Assembly: GCA_047973435.1 (NCBI GenBank)
Contig: JBKECA010000022.1
Coordinates: 1 to 14,222, forward strand
Direction of reading: 5' to 3'
DNA from: JBKECA01 sp047973435
GTDB lineage: Bacteria > Planctomycetota > Planctomycetia > Planctomycetales > Planctomycetaceae
DNA: 14,222 nucleotides
A program made the position numbers and the translations under genes. The notes under the pieces were generated by a model. That model was not told the DNA's origin, ran no database searches, and saw only the letters and a program-made list of their open reading frames with translations. The first letter of the stretch is position 1. Every line of letters starts with the position of its first letter. Shown one piece after another: positions 1 through 7,399 of the stretch.

Positions 1-1638
1 CCGTTGCGTATAGGCTTTGACGTTGTCGATGTAGTTGCCGCACAGCCGCGCGAGGGCATCTTCATCCGCCGCGATGGCACGCTGGACCTCGTTCTTGACG
101 ATGTCGGTGTACTCCTCCTTAACAATCGCAATCAACTGGCGGAATGTCTCGCGCGTTTCGTCGCTGCCGATTAAGGAATGATGCTTAAGGCCCCCTTCCA
201 GTTCATTGAGCACCATAAACGGGTTAAGGCTGGTGGCGTCGGTGTTGACCACGAGCGCGTTGGAGATTTTGTCCTGCACATAGCGGGGCGAGATCCCTTC
301 GAGCCCTTCGTGCTTGGCTTCCTTACGGAGTTGTTTGACATTTTCCGCGGTAAAGCCGGGCAGGGTCTTGCCGTTATAGAGCTTGAGTTTCTGCATCAGT
401 GTCAGACCGTGATGCTTGGGCTGCTCCAGCCGCGTGAGGATCGCCCACATGGCGGCCACTTCGAGCGTATGCGGAGCAATGTGCTTCCCGCGCACGCGTC
501 CGGGGTGGTAGTCCTTTTGATAGATTTTGATCTCCTCGTTCAGCACGGTGACGTACGGAACGTCGATCTTGATCGTCCGGTCCCGCAGCGCTTCCATGAA
601 CTCGTTGGACTGCAGCTTCTTGTACTCCGGTTCGTTGGTGTGACCGACGATCACCGTGTCGATATCGGTCTGAGCGAACTTCTTCGGTTTGATTTTGTGC
701 TCCTGTGACGCCCCCAGCAGGTCGTACAGAAACGCGACGTCGAGCTTCAGGACTTCGATAAACTCGATCAGCCCGCGGTTCGCGACGTTGAACTCGCCAT
801 CGAAGTTGAACGCACGCGGATCACTTTCCGTCCCGAACTCGGCGATCTTGCGGTAGTTGATGTCGCCGGTCAGTTCGGTGGAGTCCTGGTTCTTCTCGTC
901 TTTGGGCTGGAACGTGCCGATGCCGACGCGGTCCTGCTCTGAGAGGAACAACCGCTTGACGACGACGGTTTCGAGCACCTTGGTCCAGTCGCCGTCGTAC
1001 TTCTGCAGACGGTCACGGAAGTACCAGCGAGACAGCGGGCAGACGTCGCCATCGATCGTGAGCCGATAGTCGTGTTCGCCCCGTTCGGCGTTGAGGAAGG
1101 CGCAGACTTCGTCCCGCTGGGCCACGGGGACGAGTTGCAGCGGTTCGCTGTTCATAGGGTCCCAGGTCACACTGCCGTCCTCTTCGCGCCAACCGAAGGT
1201 GTAGATCGCGCCGTCGTCCGTGCGGCTGTAGCGCTCCAGACCCCGCTTGAGCAGCCGCGCTATCGTCGACTTCGAGCTACCGACCGGTCCGTGCAGCAAC
1301 AGGACGCGGCGTTCCGTTCCGTACTTCAACGCGGCGCTCTTGAAGACGTTGACCAGTTCCATCAACGGCTTGGTGAGTCCGAAAATGGCGTCGTCGCCGC
1401 CGTCCTGAGGATCGTCGAAGAACTTGTACCGAATGAGACCTTTGCTGCCTTCGACGGGATAGCTCCCATCGCGGATGATCATGTCGTACAGCCGCTGGTA
1501 CGCCGTTCGCGTGACCTGCGGCTTGGATTTGACGAGATCAAGGTACTCGGCGAAGGAGCCCTGCCAGTGCTCCTGTCGGAACTGCTCAGGGTTCTGCCGG
1601 GCGGAAATCGTGTCGAGTAGTGTTTGGCCGCTGCTCAC
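1..1638 (-). CDS. prkA: PrkA-family serine protein kinase (YeaG-like), C-terminus cut by window edge
   Basis: This is an AAA+-type serine protein kinase of the PrkA/YeaG family, a cytoplasmic enzyme tied to stress and starvation responses in other bacteria. The frame is open from the start to base 1, giving 546 codons. Family members are roughly 640-690 residues, so about 100-150 C-terminal residues, holding much of the kinase domain, lie outside. Visible are a P-loop GPVGSSKST (residues 117-125), a segment NFDGEFNVANRGLIEF (about 278-293), TVIVGHTNEPEY (328-339) and RDRTIKIDVPY (about 352-362), all typical of the PrkA AAA domain. I chose a GTG start: AAGGA at 1647-1651 sits 8 nt before it and the protein then begins M-SSGQTLLDTI, like relatives. 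An ATG at 1647, three codons upstream, overlaps that ribosome-binding site and is less likely. It follows korB on the same strand after 440 bp, so it may have its own promoter. Family assignment is secure; the substrate is unknown. Confidence 0.95.
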   Translation of the reverse strand, partial: MSSGQTLLDTISARQNPEQFRQEHWQGSFAEYLDLVKSKPQVTRTAYQRLYDMIIRDGSYPVEGSKGLIRYKFFDDPQDGGDDAIFGLTKPLMELVNVFKSAALKYGTERRVLLLHGPVGSSKSTIARLLKRGLERYSRTDDGAIYTFGWREEDGSVTWDPMNSEPLQLVPVAQRDEVCAFLNAERGEHDYRLTIDGDVCPLSRWYFRDRLQKYDGDWTKVLETVVVKRLFLSEQDRVGIGTFQPKDEKNQDSTELTGDINYRKIAEFGTESDPRAFNFDGEFNVANRGLIEFIEVLKLDVAFLYDLLGASQEHKIKPKKFAQTDIDTVIVGHTNEPEYKKLQSNEFMEALRDRTIKIDVPYVTVLNEEIKIYQKDYHPGRVRGKHIAPHTLEVAAMWAILTRLEQPKHHGLTLMQKLKLYNGKTLPGFTAENVKQLRKEAKHEGLEGISPRYVQDKISNALVVNTDATSLNPFMVLNELEGGLKHHSLIGSDETRETFRQLIAIVKEEYTDIVKNEVQRAIAADEDALARLCGNYIDNVKAYTQR

Positions 1639-1646
1639 AGGAACCA

Positions 1647-1651
1647 TCCTT
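1647..1651 (-). promoter_or_regulatory. Ribosome-binding site of prkA
   Basis: AAGGA on the minus strand lies 8 nt upstream of the GTG at 1638. It favours that GTG over the ATG at 1645-1647, which would overlap the site. Confidence 0.6.
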
Positions 1652-1897
1652 TCGTGCCGCCGGGGCGCACACCGATCAAAGGTGTCTGGATCAGGTAACG
1701 GGGGCGAAGTACCACGCGAAGCGGCACTGCTCGGAAAGACTGGCGGATTGAGTCCGCGTTCCGAGTCTCCCGCTGGGGAGACGCAGAGAAGTCCGGCAGC
1801 GCCGGAAAACGATCGGGCCAACGACCATCCCAGGCCAGACACCGGATTATCAAAACTCCGCGCTGCGGGCGAGGAGACGGGGCGATCGCTGCCGACC

Positions 1898-1937
1898 GTC
1901 GCTTCGGCGACCTGACTCCCGCGAGTCCGCGGTCGCA
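1898..1937 (-). promoter_or_regulatory. Overlapping, mutually exclusive hairpins upstream of prkA
   Basis: In the minus-strand transcript, GCGACC (1937-1932) can pair with GGTCGC (1912-1907), enclosing a second stem GACTC/GAGTC (1927-1923 with 1918-1914, loop GCGG). Alternatively GTCGC (1911-1907) pairs with GCGAC (1902-1898) around a CGAA tetraloop. The two folds share bases 1907-1911, so only one can form at a time. This is the arrangement used by attenuators, but no leader peptide, ligand site or T-run was recognised, so a function is only possible. Confidence 0.3.
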
Positions 1938-2078
1938 ACTGCAGCACTGGAATTATCGACAGCGACGGCAATCCGACAAGGGGAGTTTTGGGCGCAGTCG
2001 GTTCCTGCAGCGCAACCATCGGTCCAGCAGCGACGATTCCTGCTGCCGACGCGTCGATTCCACTTCGCTGCCGATTTC

Positions 2079-3098
<1,020 letters not shown>

Positions 3099-3183
3099 GA
3101 GACAGTTCCAGAATGAAGTCTGTTTGGAATCGAATAGTCAATAAGAACCGACGTCAGGGAGATCCGCCGGGAGGGCTGCGGAT

Positions 3184-5139
3184 TCACCCGGCACTGATTT
3201 CTGCCGCCGCCGGGGTCGCTGCCGGCGTCGCTGAGCCGAGACCGCCTGGATCGCGACCGGCGAGTACGTTGTCGATCGCCTCGGTCAGCTCGCTCACCAG
3301 GAACGGCTTGCCTTTCACCTTGTTGAATCCGATCGCGTCGACCAGATAAATCCCCCGCAGAATGAACCGCATCTGTCCGGTGTTGAGTTCCGTGACCAGC
3401 ACGCGCTTGTAGCGCTGCAGGATCTCACCCAGATTGGACGGAAACGGGTTGATATACCGCAGATGGCAATGGGCGACCGATTGACCCGCCTTGCCGGCGC
3501 GCTGCGTGGCCGTCCGCACAGCCCCGTAGGTGCCGCCCCAACTGACAACCAGAAGATCGCCTGAGTCCGGTCCTTCCACCGACTGCAACGGAATTGAGCC
3601 GGCAATGTTGGCCACTTTCTGTCGGCGAACGGTGGTCATCCGCTGGTGGTTCTCGGCATCGTATGAGACGTTGCCAGTGACATCGGCTTTCTCAAGTCCC
3701 CCCAGGCGGTGCTCCAGACCGGGAGTGCCGGGGATCGCCCAGGGACGGGCGAGCTTGTCATTGCGCTTGTAAGGGAGATAACCGTTGTCGCTGTTGCTTC
3801 CTGTCGGATGCACTGGGCGGATGGGACGCAACTGGGCCTCGGATGGAATCCGCCACGGTTCGGCGCCATTGGCGATGTAGCCGTCGGTCAACAGGAAGAC
3901 GGGTGTCATAAATTCGACCGCGATCCGCATCGCCTCTTGAATTAGAGTGAAGCAGTCACCGGGAGACTGTGCGGCGAGCAGGGGGATCGGCGAGTCGCCA
4001 TTGCGGCCAAAGTAGGACATGAACAGGTCCGACTGTTCCGTTTTGGTCGGAAGGCCAGTGCTCGGACCACCACGCTGCACGTTTATGATGACCAGCGGCA
4101 ACTCCATCATAATTCCCAGGCCGATCCCTTCGGACTTGAGAGCAATTCCGGGACCGCTGCTGGCCGTGACGGCCAGCGTGCCGCCGAATGACGCACCGAC
4201 AACCGAAGTGATGGCGGCGATTTCATCCTCCGCCTGGAAGGTCCGCACGCCAAAATTCTTGAAGCTGGCCAGCTCATGCAAAATGTCGCTGGCGGGAGTG
4301 ATGGGATATCCGCCGAAGAATAGTCCTTGACCGGAGAGCTTGGCGATCGTGGCCATCCCCATCGCAAGCGCTTCGTTGCCGGTGATTTTGCGGTACTTGC
4401 CCGGCGGCAACTGTGCCTTGTCGACGTGGTAATGGACGGTGAAAGACTCGGTCGAATCCCCGTAGTTAATGCCCCCGCGCAGCGCACGCAGGTTGGCCTC
4501 GACGACGGCGGGATTCTTGGCGAATTTCGACCGTACCCAATCTTCCGTCGGCCGAGGGTCGCGGTCATACAACCAGTACACCAGGCCGAGTGCAAAGAAG
4601 TTCCGGCAGCGATCCGCTTCACGCTGCGACAGCCCGAGTCCTTCCACCGCGTCGCGGGTCAGCCGAGTCATTGGGACGCGATGCAATCGAAACGCCGCCA
4701 GTGCCTGGGGATCGTCCAGAGGATTGGACTGATAGTGCGCCTTCGACAGATTGCCGCCGTCAAACGCATCTTCATTGACGATCAGCGTCCCACCGCGACG
4801 CAAGTCGCTGACATTCGTCTTTAGCGCCGCCGGATTCATCGCCACCAGCGTGTCGACTTCATCGCCCGGAGTGAAGATGTCGTGACTCGAAAAACAGAGC
4901 TGAAAGCCACTGACCCCGGCGAGGGAACCAGCCGGGGCCCGAATCTCGGCCGGAAAGTCCGGGAGAGTGCTGACGTCGTTGCCGAAGACAGCCGAGACAT
5001 TTGTGAACTGTGTCCCGGCCAGCTGCATCCCATCGCCGCTGTCGCCGCAGAATCGAATTACGACGGATTCCACGTCTTCGAGCGGCTTGGGTTGGGAGCC
5101 TGCATTGTCCTTGGCATCGTCCAGTTCCGAGGTCGGCAT
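3184..5139 (-). CDS. korA: 2-oxoacid:ferredoxin oxidoreductase, fused gamma-alpha subunit (KorA)
   Basis: Large subunit of the same enzyme as korB. Domains in order: a POR gamma-type domain at about 26-215 (VVIRFCGDSGDGMQLAGTQF at 26-45), a pyrimidine-binding alpha domain at about 255-480 (GYPITPASDILHEL 277-290, FQAEDEIAAI 301-310, QRGGPSTGLPTKTEQSDL 355-372), and the C-terminal domain at about 526-630 (VTELNTGQM 582-590). The tail from about 633 to 651 is Ala/Pro-rich and probably disordered. The gamma-alpha fusion at 651 residues is the standard form of two-subunit KorAB enzymes, which lack a separate ferredoxin-like delta subunit and none is seen nearby. The ATG start is supported by AAGGA at 5148-5152, 8 nt upstream. 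It is first in the korA-korB unit and would need a promoter in the 1-kb gap to its right. Confidence 0.96.
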   Translation of the reverse strand: MPTSELDDAKDNAGSQPKPLEDVESVVIRFCGDSGDGMQLAGTQFTNVSAVFGNDVSTLPDFPAEIRAPAGSLAGVSGFQLCFSSHDIFTPGDEVDTLVAMNPAALKTNVSDLRRGGTLIVNEDAFDGGNLSKAHYQSNPLDDPQALAAFRLHRVPMTRLTRDAVEGLGLSQREADRCRNFFALGLVYWLYDRDPRPTEDWVRSKFAKNPAVVEANLRALRGGINYGDSTESFTVHYHVDKAQLPPGKYRKITGNEALAMGMATIAKLSGQGLFFGGYPITPASDILHELASFKNFGVRTFQAEDEIAAITSVVGASFGGTLAVTASSGPGIALKSEGIGLGIMMELPLVIINVQRGGPSTGLPTKTEQSDLFMSYFGRNGDSPIPLLAAQSPGDCFTLIQEAMRIAVEFMTPVFLLTDGYIANGAEPWRIPSEAQLRPIRPVHPTGSNSDNGYLPYKRNDKLARPWAIPGTPGLEHRLGGLEKADVTGNVSYDAENHQRMTTVRRQKVANIAGSIPLQSVEGPDSGDLLVVSWGGTYGAVRTATQRAGKAGQSVAHCHLRYINPFPSNLGEILQRYKRVLVTELNTGQMRFILRGIYLVDAIGFNKVKGKPFLVSELTEAIDNVLAGRDPGGLGSATPAATPAAAEISAG

Positions 5140-5160
5140 GAGTTCAGTCCTTATCAGAGT

Positions 5161-5373
5161 TTACGATGCCGCACGCCGAACTGGACTTGCCAGTCGACGG
5201 GAGACGTCGGTCGACAATAGGAGAGCAAAAACTTCGTGGTTGTCGCCGGGAACGATCCGGATATGGAGCGTGACTGGCTGGGCAGCCGCAGGGCGGTTCT
5301 TGTGACGGACGACGCCAAACCCGGGGGCCTCCGTCGGTGCTAACACCGCAGGGGGCAGGAGCAACTTCGGCAC
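5161..5373 (-). CDS. Possible small protein upstream of korA (doubtful)
   Basis: This is a 70-codon frame on the korA strand, ending 21 nt before the korA start. It would begin with GTG and has no visible ribosome-binding site. Its central part, VTLHIRIVPGDNHEVFALLL, alternates like a beta-rich domain, and about two thirds of its codons end in G or C, which fits coding DNA but also fits many chance frames in this sequence. I recognise no family. A small hairpin, CGGTG-CTAA-CACCG (5334-5347), lies inside it. It could equally be korA leader sequence. Confidence 0.22.
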   Translation of the reverse strand: MPKLLLPPAVLAPTEAPGFGVVRHKNRPAAAQPVTLHIRIVPGDNHEVFALLLSTDVSRRLASPVRRAAS

Positions 5374-5473
5374 AGCGGGCCGGGGGCGATGAATCGCCGT
5401 AGCAGGTGATGGCGTCGATTTGCAGTCTCGCGGTCAACATGGTGTGACCCGGCTGTCCTCATTCACAATCAAC

Positions 5474-5523
5474 GCGAGCAAGCTGACTGCTCCGCTCGCT
5501 AGATCGATTCTTACAGATTCGAT
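5474..5523. repeat. Two adjacent inverted repeats in the korA upstream gap
   Basis: GCGAGC (5474-5479) pairs with GCTCGC (5494-5499), with an inner AGC/GCT. Four bases later ATCGA (5503-5507) pairs with TCGAT (5519-5523). Neither strand has a T-run after the stems, so they look more like operator or RNA-structure elements than a terminator. Function unknown. Confidence 0.3.
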
Positions 5524-5935
5524 GAGACCTGAACAGTGGTCCTTCGCCCCCATTCCCTGACATCGCGGAATTATCTCATCCCGATCCGAGAGAGAAACTG
5601 GTGCAAAACTCCACCGCATCGGTAATTACAGGGGGATTCGGGGTGATCCGCTCCCACGGCCTCTTCGCAAGCGGACGACGTCCCGGCTTTCGGAATGTCG
5701 CGGCCGAATTCCTTCCGCGGGAAGTTGGTACTTGACTTCCCGCTGCCGACTGACAGGATATCGGCCTTGAAGGATTCATCAGCGACAGCGTGGGTCACGA
5801 TCGCTGCCTCCGCCGGGATGGCGGGACTCCCCTTTGCGGTTCCAAATGGAGTCGCACCCGAATGGTGGAAGTGTGGATTCGGGACAGAAGCAGAGGTTCG
5901 TCGGTGCTGGTGTGGACCAGCGTGACGAAGCCGGA

Positions 5936-5957
5936 CTTCCCGTCATGAAACGGGGAG
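5936..5957. repeat. Inverted repeat in the divergent gap
   Basis: CTTCCCGT (5936-5943) pairs with ACGGGGAG (5950-5957) with one T-G wobble and a six-base loop. It lies within the most open-looking but startless minus-strand stretch (about 5795-6075). Role unknown. Confidence 0.25.
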
Positions 5958-6146
5958 CGAAGGTTGCGTGATGAGCACAACTCGCCCAACGGTGGAAGTC
6001 CGCCGTGCCGGGACCGAGTCGAGGAGGCTGCCTCGGACGGATCCGTCTCATCCCGCAGCGAAGGGGCTGTTCAGGTAGGTCCGTGCCCGATCGTGGTCTT
6101 GTCGCCACTCGGCAGCACGGTTGTTCTTTGACCCTTGTTGCGACGA

Positions 6147-6151
6147 AAGGA
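6147..6151 (+). promoter_or_regulatory. Ribosome-binding site deciding the start at 6159
   Basis: AAGGA stands 7 nt before the ATG at 6159 and lies downstream of the alternative start at 6135, so it supports the shorter protein that begins directly with the signal-like sequence. Confidence 0.6.
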
Positions 6152-6158
6152 ATCCTCC

Positions 6159-6635
6159 ATGCATTGGAGCACGCTACTCGTGTTGTCGGCCGGTCTCGCG
6201 GCCCCGCAGGCCAATGTGGCGCCGCTGCAGTTCAGCAGCTACACCCAGGCTTACCACGCTGCCGGCGCAAACCACAAGCCGATGCTCGTGGTCATCAACC
6301 CAGTGGATCAGCCGGCCATAACTGTGGAGCAACTGCAGTCGAACCCCGCCATCGGCCCGCTGCTGGATCATTACGTGGTGGCGGTCGTCGATGCGGGAAC
6401 GGAGCACGGTCAGGAAGTTCATCGCCGCTTCCAGTCCCCGACGTTGCCATTTGCCGCGGTGATTGACGAGCGTCAGCAGAAGCAGGTCTTCCGGTCGACC
6501 GCGGCGACATCGCTGCAGGAACTCGAACCGATCGTGACGCAGTACAAAGACGGCGTCCCGGAAACTCGCGTCAGTCTGAAGGTCGCCCCGTTTGGAGACT
6601 GCCCCAATTGTCGACGCAACCTGTATAGCTTCTAA
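6159..6635 (+). CDS. Small secreted thioredoxin-fold-like protein with C-terminal CxxC
   Basis: A 158-residue protein starting at ATG 6159. That start is chosen because AAGGA (6147-6151) lies 7 nt upstream and the protein then opens with a short signal-like stretch, MHWSTLLVLSAGLAAPQA, so export is likely. The body reads like a degenerate thioredoxin fold: an Ala-rich helix (YTQAYHAAGANHKPM), a strand LVVINPV, a helix, VVAVVDAGTEHG, then LPFAAVIDERQQ with the proline in the cis-Pro position. The usual CxxC after the first strand is missing (VDQPA instead). The only cysteines form CPNC near the C-terminus (PFGDCPNCRRNLYSF), where they might bind metal or form a disulfide. It is monocistronic, and a strong hairpin follows 28 nt after the stop. 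Fold assignment is by eye and the function is unknown. A start eight codons upstream (6135) is possible but would spoil the signal peptide. Confidence 0.72.
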   Translation: MHWSTLLVLSAGLAAPQANVAPLQFSSYTQAYHAAGANHKPMLVVINPVDQPAITVEQLQSNPAIGPLLDHYVVAVVDAGTEHGQEVHRRFQSPTLPFAAVIDERQQKQVFRSTAATSLQELEPIVTQYKDGVPETRVSLKVAPFGDCPNCRRNLYSF

Positions 6636-6663
6636 CAGGCTGTCGGATTCTCGAATCGCTTAC

Positions 6664-6703
6664 GAACGGGCGCCGCCCCTGTTGGGACGGTGCCCGTTCT
6701 GTA
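6664..6703 (+). terminator. Hairpin terminator after the thioredoxin-like gene
   Basis: GAACGGGC (6664-6671) pairs perfectly with GCCCGTTC (6692-6699). The stem continues inward (G-T wobble, CCG/CGG, one C-A mismatch, CCC/GGG) to a TGTT loop, nearly 16 pairs in all. It is followed by TGTATTGT, a weak U-tract, and starts 28 nt after the stop codon. Placement and stability fit an intrinsic terminator, although the imperfect T-run leaves some doubt. Confidence 0.6.
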
Positions 6704-6800
6704 TTGTGTGGCCGAAAACATTCTCCGCGCGTTGTCACTGCGCGATTTCGGAAACCGCGTTTGTTTCGATTCCCGTCCCGCCTCAGTTCCCTCGCGGACT

Positions 6801-6892
6801 GGGAGGGGAACTCGTCGCTGGCCCAGTTCGTGCGGTTGCGAGCCCTCCGCAATCCGAAACTCCCCTCCCTTACAGGAGGGATCGGAGGAGGG
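6801..6892. repeat. REP-like cluster of CCCTCC/GGAGGG palindromic units
   Basis: GGGAGGGGA (6801-6809) is the exact reverse complement of TCCCCTCCC (6861-6869). Within the latter, CCCTCC (6863-6868) also pairs with GGAGGG (6875-6880) around CTTACA, and another GGAGGAGGG follows at 6884-6892. Such short G-run/C-run palindromes resemble dispersed extragenic elements of many bacterial genomes. Copy number cannot be judged from one window. Confidence 0.4.
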
Positions 6893-6986
6893 TCGCGATG
6901 AACTCGCAGCCATGCAGGAACAGATCATCTACCGCGTGCGGAATATCTTCCGAACCATCCCACTCGCTGCCGCGTGGCGTATAGAC

Positions 6987-7015
6987 GGTGACCGTTCGCC
7001 AAGAAAGCGGTCACC
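6987..7015. repeat. Inverted repeat GGTGACCG / CGGTCACC
   Basis: A perfect 8-bp inverted repeat (6987-6994 with 7008-7015) with a 13-base spacer. No T-run follows on either strand. It could be an operator or an mRNA hairpin; the role is unknown. Confidence 0.35.
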
Positions 7016-7177
7016 ATTCGACAGGGCGATCGCTGTGTTCGAGGTTAGCTGTGTCAGGCTTTCGCCCAGCGTACAGGAAACTTGGGACGTAACTCGAAAT
7101 CGGGAAGTTCTTCTTGAGTGTCCGGGGCGCTTATCCCACAAGTGCCGGTACAAATTGAACAAGGCGAATCCCGTGAC

Positions 7178-7199
7178 CCGTCGAGACAAGTCTTGACGG
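7178..7199. promoter_or_regulatory. 22-bp near-perfect palindrome upstream of the lyase-like gene
   Basis: CCGTC-G-AGAC-AA-GTCT-T-GACGG is symmetric except for one G/T position on each side of a two-base centre. So tight a dyad, with almost no loop, suits a dimeric DNA-binding protein better than a terminator. It lies about 200 bp before the likely start of the polysaccharide-lyase-like gene. The binding protein is unknown. Confidence 0.35.
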
Positions 7200-7399
7200 C
7201 AACGCCCGAGACGCGTGAAATATACCGCCCGCGGCCAATGTTGATACGTTTTGCCTCGCGGGGCTTTGACGTCGGAATCATCTCACTCACTGCCGCGGGC
7301 ACGATGGAGCTGTCACTGTGATCCTTAACCGATCGGTTTACGGGTCTTCAGTTGACCGCAGCCGTTCCGCGGAGGAACCGTCCGGGCCAGGTTATCCCC

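Larger units (their letters stand above)
1639..2078. other. Intergenic region korB-prkA with small hairpins, no convincing gene
   Basis: These 440 bases separate the korB stop from the prkA start. Short open frames exist on both strands (for example 1635-1853 minus), but they have arginine/serine-rich, non-conserved-looking translations and no good start signals. The region does contain compact inverted repeats around 1898-1937 and at 1795-1809 (TCCGGC-AGC-GCCGGA). None is followed by a clear T-run on the minus strand, so no intrinsic terminator for korB can be called with confidence. No promoter box stood out. Confidence 0.6.
5140..6158. other. One-kilobase divergent intergenic region, no convincing gene
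   Basis: This stretch separates korA (minus) from the plus-strand thioredoxin-like gene, so it must hold promoters for both, although no clear -10/-35 pair could be picked. Open frames are short, overlap one another on both strands and mostly start with GTG/TTG without a ribosome-binding site. The best coding candidate is 5161-5373 (minus), described separately. Inverted repeats occur at 5334-5347, 5385-5398, 5474-5499, 5503-5523 and 5936-5957. No tRNA or known RNA fold was recognised. Confidence 0.55.
6636..7399. other. Intergenic region with terminator and palindromes, no convincing gene
   Basis: About 0.75 kb between two plus-strand genes. It begins with the terminator-like hairpin, then holds a G/C-rich palindromic element (6801-6892) and two further dyads (6987-7015 and 7178-7199). 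All open frames are short, mutually overlapping and low in recognisable content (for example 7118-7321 plus and 6929-7189 minus), so none is called. Confidence 0.55.

Noticed and set aside
1072..1620. Plus-strand open frame of 182 codons
   Set aside because: It lies antisense within prkA, whose minus-strand translation carries all expected family motifs; this is a GC-rich shadow frame.
1635..1853. Small minus-strand frame between korB and prkA
   Set aside because: It has no ribosome-binding site and no protein-like pattern, and it overlaps the prkA start region.
4327..4824. Plus-strand frame of 165 codons
   Set aside because: Antisense to korA, which is certain from its motifs.
5440..5660. 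Possible tRNA or structured RNA
   Set aside because: Hairpins are present but there is no cloverleaf, no T-loop GGTTCRA-like sequence and no anticodon stem in register.
5779..6108. Minus-strand frame of 109 codons in the divergent gap
   Set aside because: The Pro/Arg/Cys/Trp-rich translation, lack of a ribosome-binding site and overlap with another open frame make it unlikely to be a gene.
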